Shown here piece after piece: positions 29,115 through 40,678 of a DNA stretch of 64,000 bases. Both the position numbers and the translations under genes were made by a program. The DNA is from Prorocentrum cordatum. Lineage: Eukaryota > Sar > Dinophyceae > Prorocentrales > Prorocentraceae. Below the pieces are notes generated by a model. That model worked only from the letters and a program-made list of their open reading frames with translations, did not search any database and had not been told where the DNA came from. The stretch spans positions 227,357 through 291,356 of the forward strand of contig CAUYUJ010001736.1 in assembly GCA_963575745.1 (NCBI GenBank), read 5' to 3'. Numbering within the stretch: the first letter of the stretch is position 1; each line of letters begins with the position of its first letter.

Positions 29115-32100
29115 CATCTTGGACCCTTTTGGGCAATCTTGGAGGCCAAATTGGACCCTTTTCAACGAACTTGGAGCCCATCTTCGGCCACATTGTTATG
29201 CTGGAGGCACCTGGGCAATTGTTTCGGGGGACTGTGCGGCCTTCCAGGTGACCAGCGACATGCGCCGAACCCCCAGGGGGAGTTCTTTTGGTAAAGAATT
29301 CGACCCATCCCCAGGACATCTAGCACGCCAGGCACCCCTGTGGCAAGCCAGCAGGGGGCGGCGGATCGAAGACGCCTACGGCGAGCCACTGCTGCCCTGT
29401 GCCTTCTGGAATCGCTCGTGTGGCCGAGCGTTGCGGCAAGGACTCTTCCAAGCTATCGGGCCATGTGTTCCCCCAGCAGTTGCAGAAATCTTTCGGGGAA
29501 CGCTTGGGGGAGGATGGCGGGGAAGGTCAGGAGAAGGATGAGGGTGTGGTATCTTGGGAGCCTCTGGGGCACTGTCGGGGCCTCCTGGGAGCTTCCTGGG
29601 GGGCCTCTTGGAGGCAACTTGGAGGCCTCCGTGGGCCTCTTGGGGGTCTTTGCGGGCTTCTCGGGGGCCTCTTTGGCCGTCTTAGGGTATTCCTGGCCCG
29701 TCTGACGCCAGCGGGTGCCATCATGGGGGCCTGTCTGGGTCGACTTGGAGCCCTTTGGGGGGATTCTTGGGCCGCTCTGGTGCCATTCTGGAGCCCTCTT
29801 GGGCGATCTTGGGGCGATCTTTGGTGGCTCTTGGGCCGTTTCGGGCCGTCTGACGCTGTCGGAAGCTGTCTTGGATGCATCTCTGGGCCGACTTGGGGGC
29901 TATCTTGGGGTGCCCCAGGGCCGTCTTGGAAGCCATCTTGGGTGTTTTGGGGGCCTCTTGCGTGGGCCGTTCTGGTGCCATCTTGGAGGCCTCTTGGGCG
30001 ATCTTGGGGCGATCTTTGGGGGCTCTGGGGCCGTCTCGGGCCGTCGGAAGGCAGAAACAAAGCAACTGCTAACATCCTTCAAACACCAAAGGACAATCAA
30101 TCATGTTGGCCTCTTCGGGCCTTCTGGAGGCCCTCTTGGAGGCTTCTTAGGCCGTCGTGGAAACCTCTTGGGGGCCTTTTGGGCCATCGTGGGCCATTTT
30201 GGAGCTATATTGTGCCATTTGGGAAGCATTCTGGGCCGTCTTGGAGGCATCTTGAAGCAATCGTGACCGTCTTCGAGGCCATCTTGGAGGCATCTTTGGA
30301 GGCCATCTTGGGCCAGCTTGACGGTCTTGAAAGCCATCTTGAGCCGTCAGGGGATACGTTTCGAAGACTTGCGAGCCTTTCGGGTGGCTGGCAGGACGGG
30401 CCGAAACCCCATGGAGAGTTCTTTTGGACAAGGAATTCGAACCATCCCGTCTAGGATTCAGCACGCTGGGCGCCCTTGTGGCAAGACCGCAGGGGGCGGT
30501 GGATCGAAGACGCCTACGGCGATTCACCGCCGCCCCCTGCCTTTTTGGAAGTGTCTATGTGGCCGAACGTTGGGGCCATACTTGCCAAGCTATCGGACCA
30601 TGTGTTCCCCGAATCGGTTTGGGAAACCTTCGGGGAACACGCGGGCATCTTGAAGGTCATCTTGGCCGTCGGGAGACCATTTTGACATTTTCTGGCCTTC
30701 TTGGAGGACGTCTTGGAGGGCTCTTGGCCTGTCTTGGAGGCCATCTTGAGCGTCTTGGAGGCCCCTTGAGTCGTCTTGGGGGCCTCTTGGGGCAGTCTTG
30801 GGCCTATTGGGCGATCTTTGGGGGCACTTGGGCCGTCTCGGGCCGTCGGAAGGCTGGACAGACAGCAACTGCCAAAATCATTTAACAACAACTCATGGGA
30901 AATCTATGATGTTGGCCTTTTCGGGCCTTCCTGGAGGCCCTGTTGGAGGCCTCTTGGGCCGTCTTGGGCCATCTTAGGGCCATCTTCGGCCGTCTTGGTG
31001 GGCTCTTGGCCCGTCCGACGCCGTCGGAAGCCGTTTGGGGAGCCTCTCTGGGCCGACTTGGGGCCTCTTGGAATGCTCCAGGGCCGTCTTGGAGGCCAAC
31101 TTGGGTGACCTAAAGGCCTCCTGGGCCGTCTTGGGGGCCTCTTGGGTGATCTTTGGGGGCCTCTTGGGCCGTTCTGGTGCCATCTTAGAGGCCTCTTGGG
31201 CGATGTTTGGGCGATCTTTAGGTGCTCTTGGGCCGTCGTCGGAAGGCCGAAAAGAAGCAAATGTCAAAATCCTTCAACAACCTAAGGAAAATACATGTTT
31301 TTGGCCTCTTCGGGCCTTCCTGGAGGCCCTCTTGGAGGCCTCTTGGGCCGTCTTGGGCCAGCTTCGAGCCAACTTCGGTCGTCTTGGTGGGTTCCTGGCC
31401 CGTCCGACGCCGTCGGAAACCGTCTTGGAGGGCCTTTCTGGGCCGACTGTGGCTCCTCTTGGAGCGCTTCGGGGCCGTCATGGAGGCCATCTTGGGCGTC
31501 TTGGAGGCCTCTTGGGCAGTCATGGGGCTCTCTTGGAGGCCTCTTGGGCGATCTTGCGCCGATCTTGGGGACCTCTTGGGCCGTCTTGGGCCGTCGGAAG
31601 GCCAAAGAGGCGCACATCCCCAAATCCTTACAAAACCTAATGAAAATCAACGGTTTTGGCCTCGTCGGGCCTTCCTGGAGGACCTCTTCGACGTCTCGTG
31701 GGCGTTCTCGGAGGCCTTTTGGGCCGTCTGGGGCCATCTTGAGGCTATCTTAGGCCGTCTTGGATGAATCTTGACTCGTCTGGGAGGCATCTTGGAGCCA
31801 TCTTCGCCGTCTTGGAGGCCATCTTGGCCGTCTTGGATGCATCTTGGAGACCATCTTGGGCCGTCTTGGAGCCATCTGGAGCAGGGAAAATCTTTACAAC
31901 CAGGTTTTGAGATCCTTCCCGGGACCCGGGCGGGACGCTGGAGCCCCAGGGGGAGTTCTTTTGGAAAAAGAACCAAAACCAAAACCGACAGGGTTCAGCA
32001 CGCCAGGCACCCCTGCGATGAATCGACAGGGGGCGGCGGATCGAAGACGCCTACGGCGAATCACAACCGCCCCCTGCCTTTGTGGAAGCGCCCATGTGGC

Positions 32101-35100
32101 CGAACGTTGAGGCCAGACCTGCCAAGCTATCGGACCATGTGTTTCCCGAATCGGTTGGGAAAACCTTCGGGGAACACGTGGGCATCTTGAAGGTCATCTT
32201 GGCCGTCGGGAGACCATTTTGACCTTTTCTGGCCGTCGGGGCTTCTGCCCGCAACTGCCCCCTGCCTTTTTGGAAGCGCCTATGCGGCCGAACGTTGAGG
32301 CCAGACCTGCCACGCTATCGGACCATGTGTTACCCGAATCGGTTTGGAAAACCTTCAGGGAACACGTGGGCATCTTGAAGGTCATCTTGGCCGCCTGGAG
32401 GCCATTTTGACTCTTTCGGGCCTTCTTGGAGGACGTCTTGGAGGGCTCGTGGGCCGTCTTGGAGGCCATCTTGAGCGTCTTGGAGGCCTCTTGGGTCGTC
32501 TTGGGGACCTCTGGGGGCCTCTTGGGCTGTTTTGGGGCCATCTTGGAGGCCTATTGGGCGATCCTTGTGCGATTTTTGGGAGCTCTTGGACCGTCTCGGG
32601 CCGTCGGAAGGCCGAAACGAAAATCCTTCAAAAACCATTTGAAAATCACATTTGTTTGCCTTTTCTGGTCTTCCTGGAGGCCCTCTTGGAGGCCTCTTGG
32701 GCCGTCTTGGGCCAGCTGCGAGCCACCTTCGGCCATCTTGGTGGGCTCCTGGCCCGTCTGACGCCGTCGGAAGCCGTTTCGGGGGCCTTTCTGGGCCCAC
32801 TTGGGGCCCTCTTGGGGTGCTCCAGGGCCGTCTTAGAGGCCATCTTGGGTGTCTTCGAGGCCTCTTGGGCCGTCTTGGCGCTCTCTTGGGGCGTTCTTGG
32901 GGGCCTCTTGGGCCGTTATGGGGCCATCTTGGAGGCCTCTTGGGCGATCTTGGGGCGACCTTGGCGGCCTCTGGGGCCGTCACGGGCCGTCGGAAAGTCG
33001 AAGAGGCGCACATCCCAAAATCCTTACAACAAATCAACGGACAATCAACGATTTTGGCGTCTTCGGACCTTCCTGGAGGACCTCTTCGACGCCTCGTGGG
33101 CGTTCTTGGAGGCCTTTTGGGCCGTCTGGGGCCATCTTGAGGCTATCTTAGGCCGTTTTGGATGAATCTTGACTCGTTTTGGAGGCATCTTGGAGCCATC
33201 TTCGCCGTGTTGGAGGCCATCTTGGCCGTCTTGGATGCATCTTGGAGACCATCTTGGGCCGTCTTGGAACCATCTGGAGCAGGGAAAACCTTTGCAACCA
33301 AGTTTTGAGATCCTTCCTGGGACCCTGGCGGGACGGGCCGAAGCCCCAGGGGGAGTTCTTTTGGAAAAAGAACCAAAACCAAAACCGAAACAGTCTAGCA
33401 CGCCAGGCATCCCTGCGATGAATCGACAGGGGGCGGCGGATTTAGTGGCCTTCGGCTTATCCCGCCACCGTGCCTGGGTGGTGGGTTAGAGGCCTCATGG
33501 ATGTTGGTTGGGATCTCGTGGTTGGCCTCTTCGGGGCCTCTTGTGCAGTTGCGGGGAGGCCCCGGGGTGGCTCGAAGAGGCCCGGGGGGGCCTCTTCGAG
33601 GCCCCCCCGGGCCTCTTGGGCAGTTGCGGGGCTTCTGCCCGCAACTGCCCCCTGCCTTTTTGGAAGCGCCTATGCGGCCGAACGTTGAGGCCAGACCTGC
33701 CACGCTATCGGACCATGTGTTCCCCGAATCGGTTTGGAACACTTTCGGGGAACACGTGGGCATCTTGAAGGTCATCTTGGCCGTCGGGAGACCATTTTGA
33801 CATTTTCTGGCCTTCTTGGAGGACGTCTTGGAGAGCTCTTGGCCCGTCTTGGAGGCCATCTTGGGGCGTCTTGGAGGCCTCCAGGGCCGTCTTGGGGGCC
33901 TCTTGGGGCAGTATTGGGCCTCTTGGGTGATCTTTGGGGGCACTTGGGCCGTCTCGGGCCGTCGGAAGACAGAAAAAAAGCAAATGCTACAATCCTTCCA
34001 AAGCTCATGGGAAATCAACAATTTCTGCTTTTTCAGTCCTTCCTGGAGAGGCCCTCTTTGAGGCCTCTTGGGCCGTCTTAGCGCCATCTTCGGCCGTCTT
34101 GGTGGGCCCCTGGCCCGTCCGACGCCGTCGAAAGCCGTTTGGGGAGTCTCCCTGGGCCGACTTGGGGCCTCTTGGAATGCTCCAGGGCCGTCTTGGAGGC
34201 CATCTTGGGCGTCTTCAAAGGCCTCCTGGGCCATCTTGGGGGCCTCTTGGCGCCGTCTTGGGGGCCTCTAGGGCCGTTCTGGGGCCATCTTGGAGGCCTC
34301 TTGGGCGATCTTTCGGGGATCTTTGGGGGCTCTTGGGCCGTCTCGGGCCGTCGGAAGGCCGAAACGAAGCAAATGTCAAAATCCTTCAAAAACCTACGGA
34401 CAATCAGTGCTTTTTTGCTTTTTCTGGCCTTCCTGGAGGCCCTCTTGGAGGCCTCTTGGGCCGTCTTGGGCCAGCTTCGAGTCAACTTCGGCCATCTTGG
34501 TGGGTTCCTGGCACGTCTGACGCCGTCGGAAGCCGTCTTGGTGGCCTCCATGGGCCGACTGTGGGCCCTCTTGGGGCGCTTCGGGGCCGTCTCGGAGGCC
34601 ATCTTGGCCGTCTTGGAGGCATCTTGGCCGTCTTGGAGGCCATCTGGGGCCGTCTGGGGCAGGAAAACCGTTGGCAACCGGGTCTTCCGGGTGGCCGGCG
34701 GGACGGGCCGAAACCCCAGGGGGAGTTCTTTTGAAAAAAGAACCAAAACCAAAGCCGATAGGATTCTGCACGCCAGGCACCCCCGCGATGAATCGACAGG
34801 GGGCGGCGGATCAAGTGGCCTTTGGACCATCACGCCACCGTGCCTGGGTTGTGGTTATGAAGACTATCGGATGTTCGTCGGCATCTCGTGGGCGGCTTTT
34901 CGGGGGCCTCTTTGGGGCAGTTTGGACGCCTAGTGGGGGCCGCTTGGGGCCTCTTGGGGGCCTCTTGGGGCGTCTTGCGGGCTTCTTGGAGGCCCCTTGG
35001 GGCCTCCTGGGCGCCTCGTAGGGTTTCCTGGGGGCCTCTTGGGGCGGGAGGCTGGGGGGTTTTCGATTCCTGTTCCCTCTTTTGGGCTCCTTTTGGGGCT

Positions 35101-35330
35101 GACTTGGGGCACTTTTGGTGCATTTTGGGCGCCTCTTGGGCTGTTGTGGGGCCCTCTTGGGCTGTTGTGGGGCCCTCTTGGAGGCCTGCCGTCTTGGGGC
35201 GATCTGGGCCGTCCGGGAGCGTTTGGAAGCCGAAAGGGCGAGAACACCAAAATGTTAGAAAAACCTAAGGGGGGTCAGTGATTTTGGCCTTTTGGGGCCC
35301 TCTTGGGAGGCCTCTTGGAAGCCTTTTAGG
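29115..35330 (+). repeat. Higher-order repeat, GGCCTCTTGGGCCGTCTTGG family
   Basis: A 6.2-kb field with two levels. The base level is a degenerate 20-27 bp word around CTTGGAGGCCTCTTGGGCCG. On top of that, larger landmarks recur in order every 1.1-1.5 kb: AGGGGGAGTTCTTTTGG at about 29275, 30410, 31947, 33346 and 34716; GGGGGCGGCGGAT (29351 on); CTATCGGACCATGTGTT (29455, 30588, 32127, 32316, 33708); and GGCCGTCGGAAGGC-GAAA before a short AT-rich tail. Open + frames here (for example 29399-30454, 351 codons) read L-G-G-L-L-G-R-L-G repeats and are not taken as genes. Confidence 0.93.
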
Positions 35331-35985
35331 ACGTCTGGGAGCCCTTTTGGACCATCCAGGAGTCATCACGCACGTTTTTGAAGCGATTGTTCGGCGTCTC
35401 GGGGCCTCCTTGGGCCGTCTTGGGGGCTGCTTGGGGCCCTCGTGGTCCGACTTGGGGCCCCCATGGGCCCGAAAAAGTCGGGCGACAAGACCCGGCAAAC
35501 CCCAGGGGGCGCGCGCCAGGACCCGGAGAAGCTGGGACTTTTCGGCCCAAGCCCCTGAATCCTCAATCCCGAGGACTGAGGATTGAGGATTGCAAACTGC
35601 AGGAGGAGACCTGTGGACACGCCCACTCCGTGCCTCGAGGCACTGTTTGAGGGCCGTGCCAGCTACGTATGGCAGGCAAGGGACACCCATTAAAACGGGA
35701 CATGGTCGAAGGCGACGAGGGCGAATCTCGAGGGCTTGGGGTATGTATAAATAAATGTCAAGTTGCACGCGAGCAGCGGAGAACGATCAGTCATGACATG
35801 TTTGTTGTTTGGATTTTCGGACCAAGGCCAAGCGATCGTCCAGAGTCCATGCTCTCCCTTGCAAGCCTTCTTCCTCTTTCGTCACTCTTTTTTCACCTGC
35901 CCAAGCACATATTGGCACGAGCGCATCGCGTTGTTGTCTCGCGCCAAGGCCTCTCGTTTCCCCGCGGTGCTTGAGGGGCAGCGAG
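35331..35985. other. Spacer before LINE 1
   Basis: Ends the repeat field, then a GAGGATTGAGGATTG motif paired with CCTCAATCC (about 35562-35590) that can form a hairpin, then unique-looking DNA. A related phrase set occurs at 50220-50290. No gene. Confidence 0.45.
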
Positions 35986-36004
35986 CCACCAGCTTCGTTT
36001 ACAG

Positions 36005-36997
36005 TTGGCGCTCTCGCTGGCTAAGAGAGGTGCAGCCATGGCGCCCACGCAGCAACAAGCGTGGTCAACCTGCAACTCTTGTGGCACACATGAGTACAAT
36101 GACAACTTGCAGGCGAATAGTTGCAAATGCAGGAAATGCGGGCGGCAGGTCAAGCTCCATGCGGTCAAGCCGCCGAAGGGAGACAACGTCGTGCCGCTCG
36201 TCGACCCCAGCACCCGCCAGCCCACAGTCGGGGGTCTTATGGCGCAGGCAGCCTCGATGACCACCGACCCCGCGCTGAAGCAGGTCCTGCACGAGCAGGT
36301 GACGAAGAGCGCCTCCCCCGCGCAGGCCCAGCCGGCGATTGCCGCGGCAGAGGCAGTGCGCAGGGCAGAAGGGGTATGGAAGCTGGCGTCCTTGCAGTGC
36401 GAGCAGGCCTCGGCGCATGTGCAGCGATGCAGGGATAGTCTCGACACAGACAAGGCTCGAGAAGCCGAGGCGATCAGGGCCCTGGCCACGGTGGAGCTCA
36501 GTCGGAAGGTTGCTGCCAAGGCCATGGCCCGCGAGGTGGGCGTAGTCGAGTGCACCAGTCCCTCCCCTCCATCTGGAGGCAGTGGCGCCACCTTCATCGA
36601 CTTGCAGTGGGACGCGGCCCTCTTAGAGGAGTTGGACTCGCTCGAGTGCACGGAGGTCGAGCGCCTGAAGCTCAAGCAATTCGAGGCTGAATTACAAGCG
36701 GCCAAGTCTAACTTCTCGGCCGAGGCAGAGGAGATCAATCAGTGGAAGGCGCCCGTCACTGAGATCAAGCAGAAGATCGAGGAGCGCACGCAGAAGAAGA
36801 GGAAGGTGGGCTCAGAGACGGCCGCTGCAGGCGATGCCCCCTCGTCGTCTCCAGCAGCACCAGTTCCAGCGGGCCCGTCCCAGGAGGAGATCGACGCCGA
36901 GGTGGGGCGCATCCGCGGGGCGCGCGAGGCTGGCGCAGCCGCCGCGGCGCAGGCTGCCGACGCCCCCGCGGGCGAGCCGGGGGAAGCGGGCCAGTGA
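36005..36997 (+). CDS. LINE 1 ORF1 protein (zinc finger plus coiled coil)
   Basis: This intact 330-codon frame precedes the endonuclease. The first ATG is at 36005 and another at 36038 is equally possible. Residues 20-50 form a zinc-binding pattern (W-S-T-C-N-S-C-G, then C-K-C-R-K-C-G-R). Residues 100-260 are Ala/Glu/Lys-rich helices with heptad spacing, likely a coiled coil for multimerisation. The C-terminus is Ala/Pro-rich. LINE ORF1 proteins bind and chaperone element RNA. Position directly upstream of the endonuclease supports the role. It is the only unbroken frame of this element, which may reflect its shorter length. Confidence 0.75.
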   Translation: MALSLAKRGAAMAPTQQQAWSTCNSCGTHEYNDNLQANSCKCRKCGRQVKLHAVKPPKGDNVVPLVDPSTRQPTVGGLMAQAASMTTDPALKQVLHEQVTKSASPAQAQPAIAAAEAVRRAEGVWKLASLQCEQASAHVQRCRDSLDTDKAREAEAIRALATVELSRKVAAKAMAREVGVVECTSPSPPSGGSGATFIDLQWDAALLEELDSLECTEVERLKLKQFEAELQAAKSNFSAEAEEINQWKAPVTEIKQKIEERTQKKRKVGSETAAAGDAPSSSPAAPVPAGPSQEEIDAEVGRIRGAREAGAAAAAQAADAPAGEPGEAGQ

Positions 36998-37108
36998 CCC
37001 CGCGGGCGGGAGGCTGGAGGCCCAGCGGCCCCTTCAGCCCGGCCGCCAGCGGGGCCGCGGGGCGCTGCGGCGCGGGCCCAGGAGTCTGCGGCGGCAGCAC
37101 CCGACGAG

Positions 37109-37815
37109 GTGGAGGGGCGGGAGTGCAATATGTTCTTCGCGAATATCACCGTCCGGGGCAAGCGGTCTTGGGCCTGCCTCAACAGCAGCGAGGTCAATAA
37201 TCAGTATCAATATATGCGGTTGTCGAGTCGCGCGCGCTGGGGGGCGGGCCCGCTCGCAGCGAGTGGGCGCGCAAAGTGGGGGCGACCGAGTGGCGCTATC
37301 TCGACGACGGCGCGAGAGGCGCGGGCAGGGGGAAGTCCGCGGCGGCTCGCGAGAGGGCCGCGGAAGGCGGGGGGGTCATCCTGGCCAGGAACTACAGGCA
37401 CGTCCAGCGCTTCTGCGAGAAGGCGCGCGACCTGCCAGCCTACTGCGCCGGGGGGGGCGTCTCCTTCGACGGCTTCCTGCCCGTGCTGATCCACTGGAAG
37501 GGTTATTCTTCTGTTGTGGTGCTCTTCTACGGGCACCATTCCATTGGTTTTACCATGAGGAACGTCATGAGGATCGGCGAGGTCGTGGCTTTCGCGCGGA
37601 GCCTCCAGCCCCCTTGGTGTACCACCGGCGATTTAAACATGGATATCCATACCATGGCCAATTTTCAGTTTCTGCAGAAGATTGGCGGGCACATTTTGAG
37701 CTCGTCCGTGGAGTGCACGTGCATGGGTGGTTCAGGGAACTCACGCTTGGATTATATCATCGCTGGTGCCGCCTGCGCCGTGTCGCACATTCCATGGGGG
37801 CCCCGCTGCGGGTGA
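37109..37815 (+). pseudogene. LINE 1 endonuclease domain (EEP fold), frame-broken
   Basis: Starts M-E-G-R-E-C-N-M-F-F-A-N-I-T-V-R-G in one frame and continues from about 37276 in another. The second part carries G-G-V-I-L-A-R, then T-G-D-L-N-M-D (37624, the GDxN metal and catalytic loop) and S-R-L-D-Y-I-I (37741, the S-x-x-D-Y strand), ending with I-P-W-G-P. These are the landmarks of the LINE AP-like endonuclease that nicks target DNA. The frame stops at 37815 although homologous-looking sequence continues in the next frame. Confidence 0.8.
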
Positions 37816-37867
37816 TCCATGTCTTTGCAGGGAACTGGTCAGCCATTAGTGATGCGGGTGCTCATCT

Positions 37868-40678
37868 GTGCACGCCATTCGCCTCGCGTGGAGAGGCCGA
37901 GTGTGGGCCCCGCGGCGGGCTCCAAGTAAGGCACGCGGCGTGCGCATCGCCCAGCGTGAGCTCGCTAGAGAGAGAATCAGTTTGATTAGCAATGAGCTGT
38001 ACTCTGATGTCCGGAGGCGGCCTGCTGAGACAGGTAGCAGGGTGGATTTGCAAAGCGAGGGCGGTTCGGGCACCCCCGGTGCGTCCGCGCCTGCTTTCGG
38101 CGAGGTGCCGCTTGAGGAGTTTGACGAGTTTAGTTTCGAGCCCGAAGGGGAAGAGGACCCTTGGGCCCGCGAATCTTGTTTTCAGCCTGCAGTGCGGACC
38201 GAGAGCCCCGAAACGGTCTTGCGCCCTGCCCCCAGGTCTGGAGTTGGAGTTCCCCTTAAAGGCCCCATGCAGGATAGTCGGGTTCCCTGTGGGGAGTCTG
38301 CGAGCATTCCACCAGATAATTCATATGCGATTTCACCTGCGGCGGGGGAGTGTTGGGCCCAACCCAGCGATGGTCCCGAGGTTGACCCCGGTGGAGCTGG
38401 TCCAAGTGCATCCCACTCCGCTGCCTCTGCTGCTGCCTCTCCGTCTTTTCCCATCTCTGCTGCTATTTGGTCCGTCGCCTCGGCTCGAGTCGGCTGGCCT
38501 CAACGCTCTCGCAACGAAGTTTTACCCGCGGTACGTCAGTCTCTGGCCTGTCAGATCGGGCAGCAGCACATCCGTCCGATCAGTAATCGATACGGCGCTT
38601 GGATCGAGTCCGTGGAGCGAACGGTTGCGTTGCAGTGCGAGCAAGATCCCCCTCGGCAATCGCGTGCCCGAGGATTTCAGCTAGTCGCGGCTCCTGTTCA
38701 TCAGGCAGCGCATCTGCGCGAGCAGCCGCTGCGTGACAGGGTCCAGCGCTCAGCCGGTTATCCAGAAGCTCCTCAGGCATCGACGGGCCAGTGCCAACTC
38801 AGCACCTCTGCGCGGCAGCGGCGCGGATAGCCGCCAGCGCCCCCGAGGGGGCGGGCGCGATCAAGCAGGGTCGTTCCAGTGTCTGGTCGGCGTTAGCCTT
38901 GGAGCATGTCAGTATCGAGCGTCTCAAGTTATTGGGGGCCTGGTCTTTTCGAGGCACTCGGGCGGCGGAGTCGCGTGCCGCCTGTGCTTCTTTGAAGGGT
39001 TTTCAGGAATGGATTGCCTCGGCGCCAGCGGTCGGAGTGGTTCGCGAAAGTTTGAAGGATCCGCAGCCAGTCGCCGACGAATTGCATTTGGGCCAGCAAT
39101 GCTTCGTCCACCCGATGGACACCATTGGTCTCGAGGTGCAGAAATATCACAAGCTCTGGCGTTTGGAGCCGTTATCACGCGGAATGGTGGAGGATATTTG
39201 TAAATGTATACGTGAGCATGCTGCCATCGAGCCTTTAGTGCCCATCACTGTGAGTGAGTTGCGTGTCGCCCTCTCCAGTATGAAGGGTACGGCTGGATTG
39301 AGGATAGACCAGATGTCCCCCGTCGATGTGCAAAGGCTCCCCGGCGTGGCGCTCGAGGAGCTATTCCAGCTCTATCAGATGATCGAGGAAGGATTATCAT
39401 GGGCATGGCAAGTTTTGACCGTGGTAGGCCGTCTTCCTGGAAAAAGGATGGCGGTGATCGTGTCATATGTATTCTTGCGATGTTCTGCCGTATATGGTCG
39501 ATGCGTCGCGAGCCATTGATGCGGCAGTGGGCAGTTGAGCAGGAACCAGCGTGGGATGCCGCGGTGGCCAGCAACAGCGTATTGCGCGAAGCCTTCGCGC
39601 GCGCCCTCGACGATGAAGTGGCTAGCAAGCTGGACCTCGCACGCGGACACTCGCGGGCAGATGTCGAGTCCTATTACGACAGCATCGAGTTTGGCCCCCT
39701 TGTCAAGGGGGCCATCAAGCTCGGGTTCCCTCCCGTGGTGCTGTTCCTCGAGCTGCAGTTGTGCATGTGCCCGGGGACACTCACCCAACTGGAGTCTTTT
39801 TGGGGCTACTTCAACCGGCGAGGTCGGTGGTTCAGGGCCTTCGCAACGGCGCACGTTCTGCGAGGTGCATGGCTTTTTGGGTTGTTCAGAAGTTATGCAT
39901 TGCGTGTCCCACGTTGTCTGAACGTCTCTGGATAGACGACCTGTCTCAGAGGTTAGTGGGTTCGAGGCGACGCGTGCGGGCCACCCTATGCAAGGGCATT
40001 GCGGCGACGGTACGTTTTCTCAAGGAGCAGCAACTGAGCCTCTCCCCGAAGAGTGTGGCCACGCGCTCGCGCCCTGAGGGCGCCCACTTCATCGTGAAGG
40101 TCCTCCGCAGGAAGTCGGTGTATGTCAAGGCCGCCCCGCAGACCGCCTGCCTGGGAGTGGACCTTGGGGGCGACAAGAGGCAGTCGAGGGAGACGGCGCG
40201 CAAGAAGGTCGTGAAGGGTGGCACTCAGCGCGACAAGCTGCGGCGCTTCGCCCGTGCGTCGCGGCGCTTCGCCTCTACGGCGAAGTCCCAGCGGGCGGGC
40301 CCGCGGGCGGCTGCCACCTGCGGGCATCAGGTGCATGGTGTATACGGCAGCGGCACGGTGATCCAGCGGCGCCGCCTGGCGGCTGCAGCGGGCTCCCTGT
40401 GCAGAGGGCGTTGCAAGACGACTCTGCTAGCCCTGCGTCTGCCAGACGGTGACCGAGGGTTGGTCTTGCCCGAGAAGTGCTTGGAGCAGTGGTTTCATGT
40501 CTGGCTTTCTGAACCACGGGTCATGGCGGGGGTCATCCGTGTTTGGCCGCGAATCGCCGAGCAGCTCAGCAGGCTGACAGAAGTCGATCGAGCCCGTTAC
40601 GTCCGCGGTCCAGTGTCAGCGGTCATCGCATACATGCCGGGTGGAACCCGATTTCGGCGACTGAGTGGGATGCGATGA
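37868..40678 (+). pseudogene. LINE 1 reverse transcriptase region, frame-broken
   Basis: Frames change near 38.8, 39.4 and 39.8 kb. Fingers: K-G-T-A-G-L-R-I-D-Q-M (about 39283), then R-V-I-C-I-L-A-M and W-D-A-A-V-A-S. Motif A is recognisable as V-E-S-Y-Y-D-S-I-E-F (39665), where FYDxI is usual. Motif C is W-I-D-D-L (39929-39943) in place of the YADD box. Downstream, L-G-V-D-L-G-G-D-K-R (about 40150) and K-L-R-R-F-A-R are typical thumb or connection sequence of dinoflagellate LINEs as I remember them. The N-terminal part (37868-38800) is Ser/Pro-rich and poorly conserved. Confidence 0.8.

Noticed and set aside
29399-35281. Frames up to 351 codons rich in L-G-G-L-L-G-R-L-G
   Set aside because: They follow the GGCCTCTTGG repeat exactly and exist in parallel frames; no nonrepeat domain is attached.
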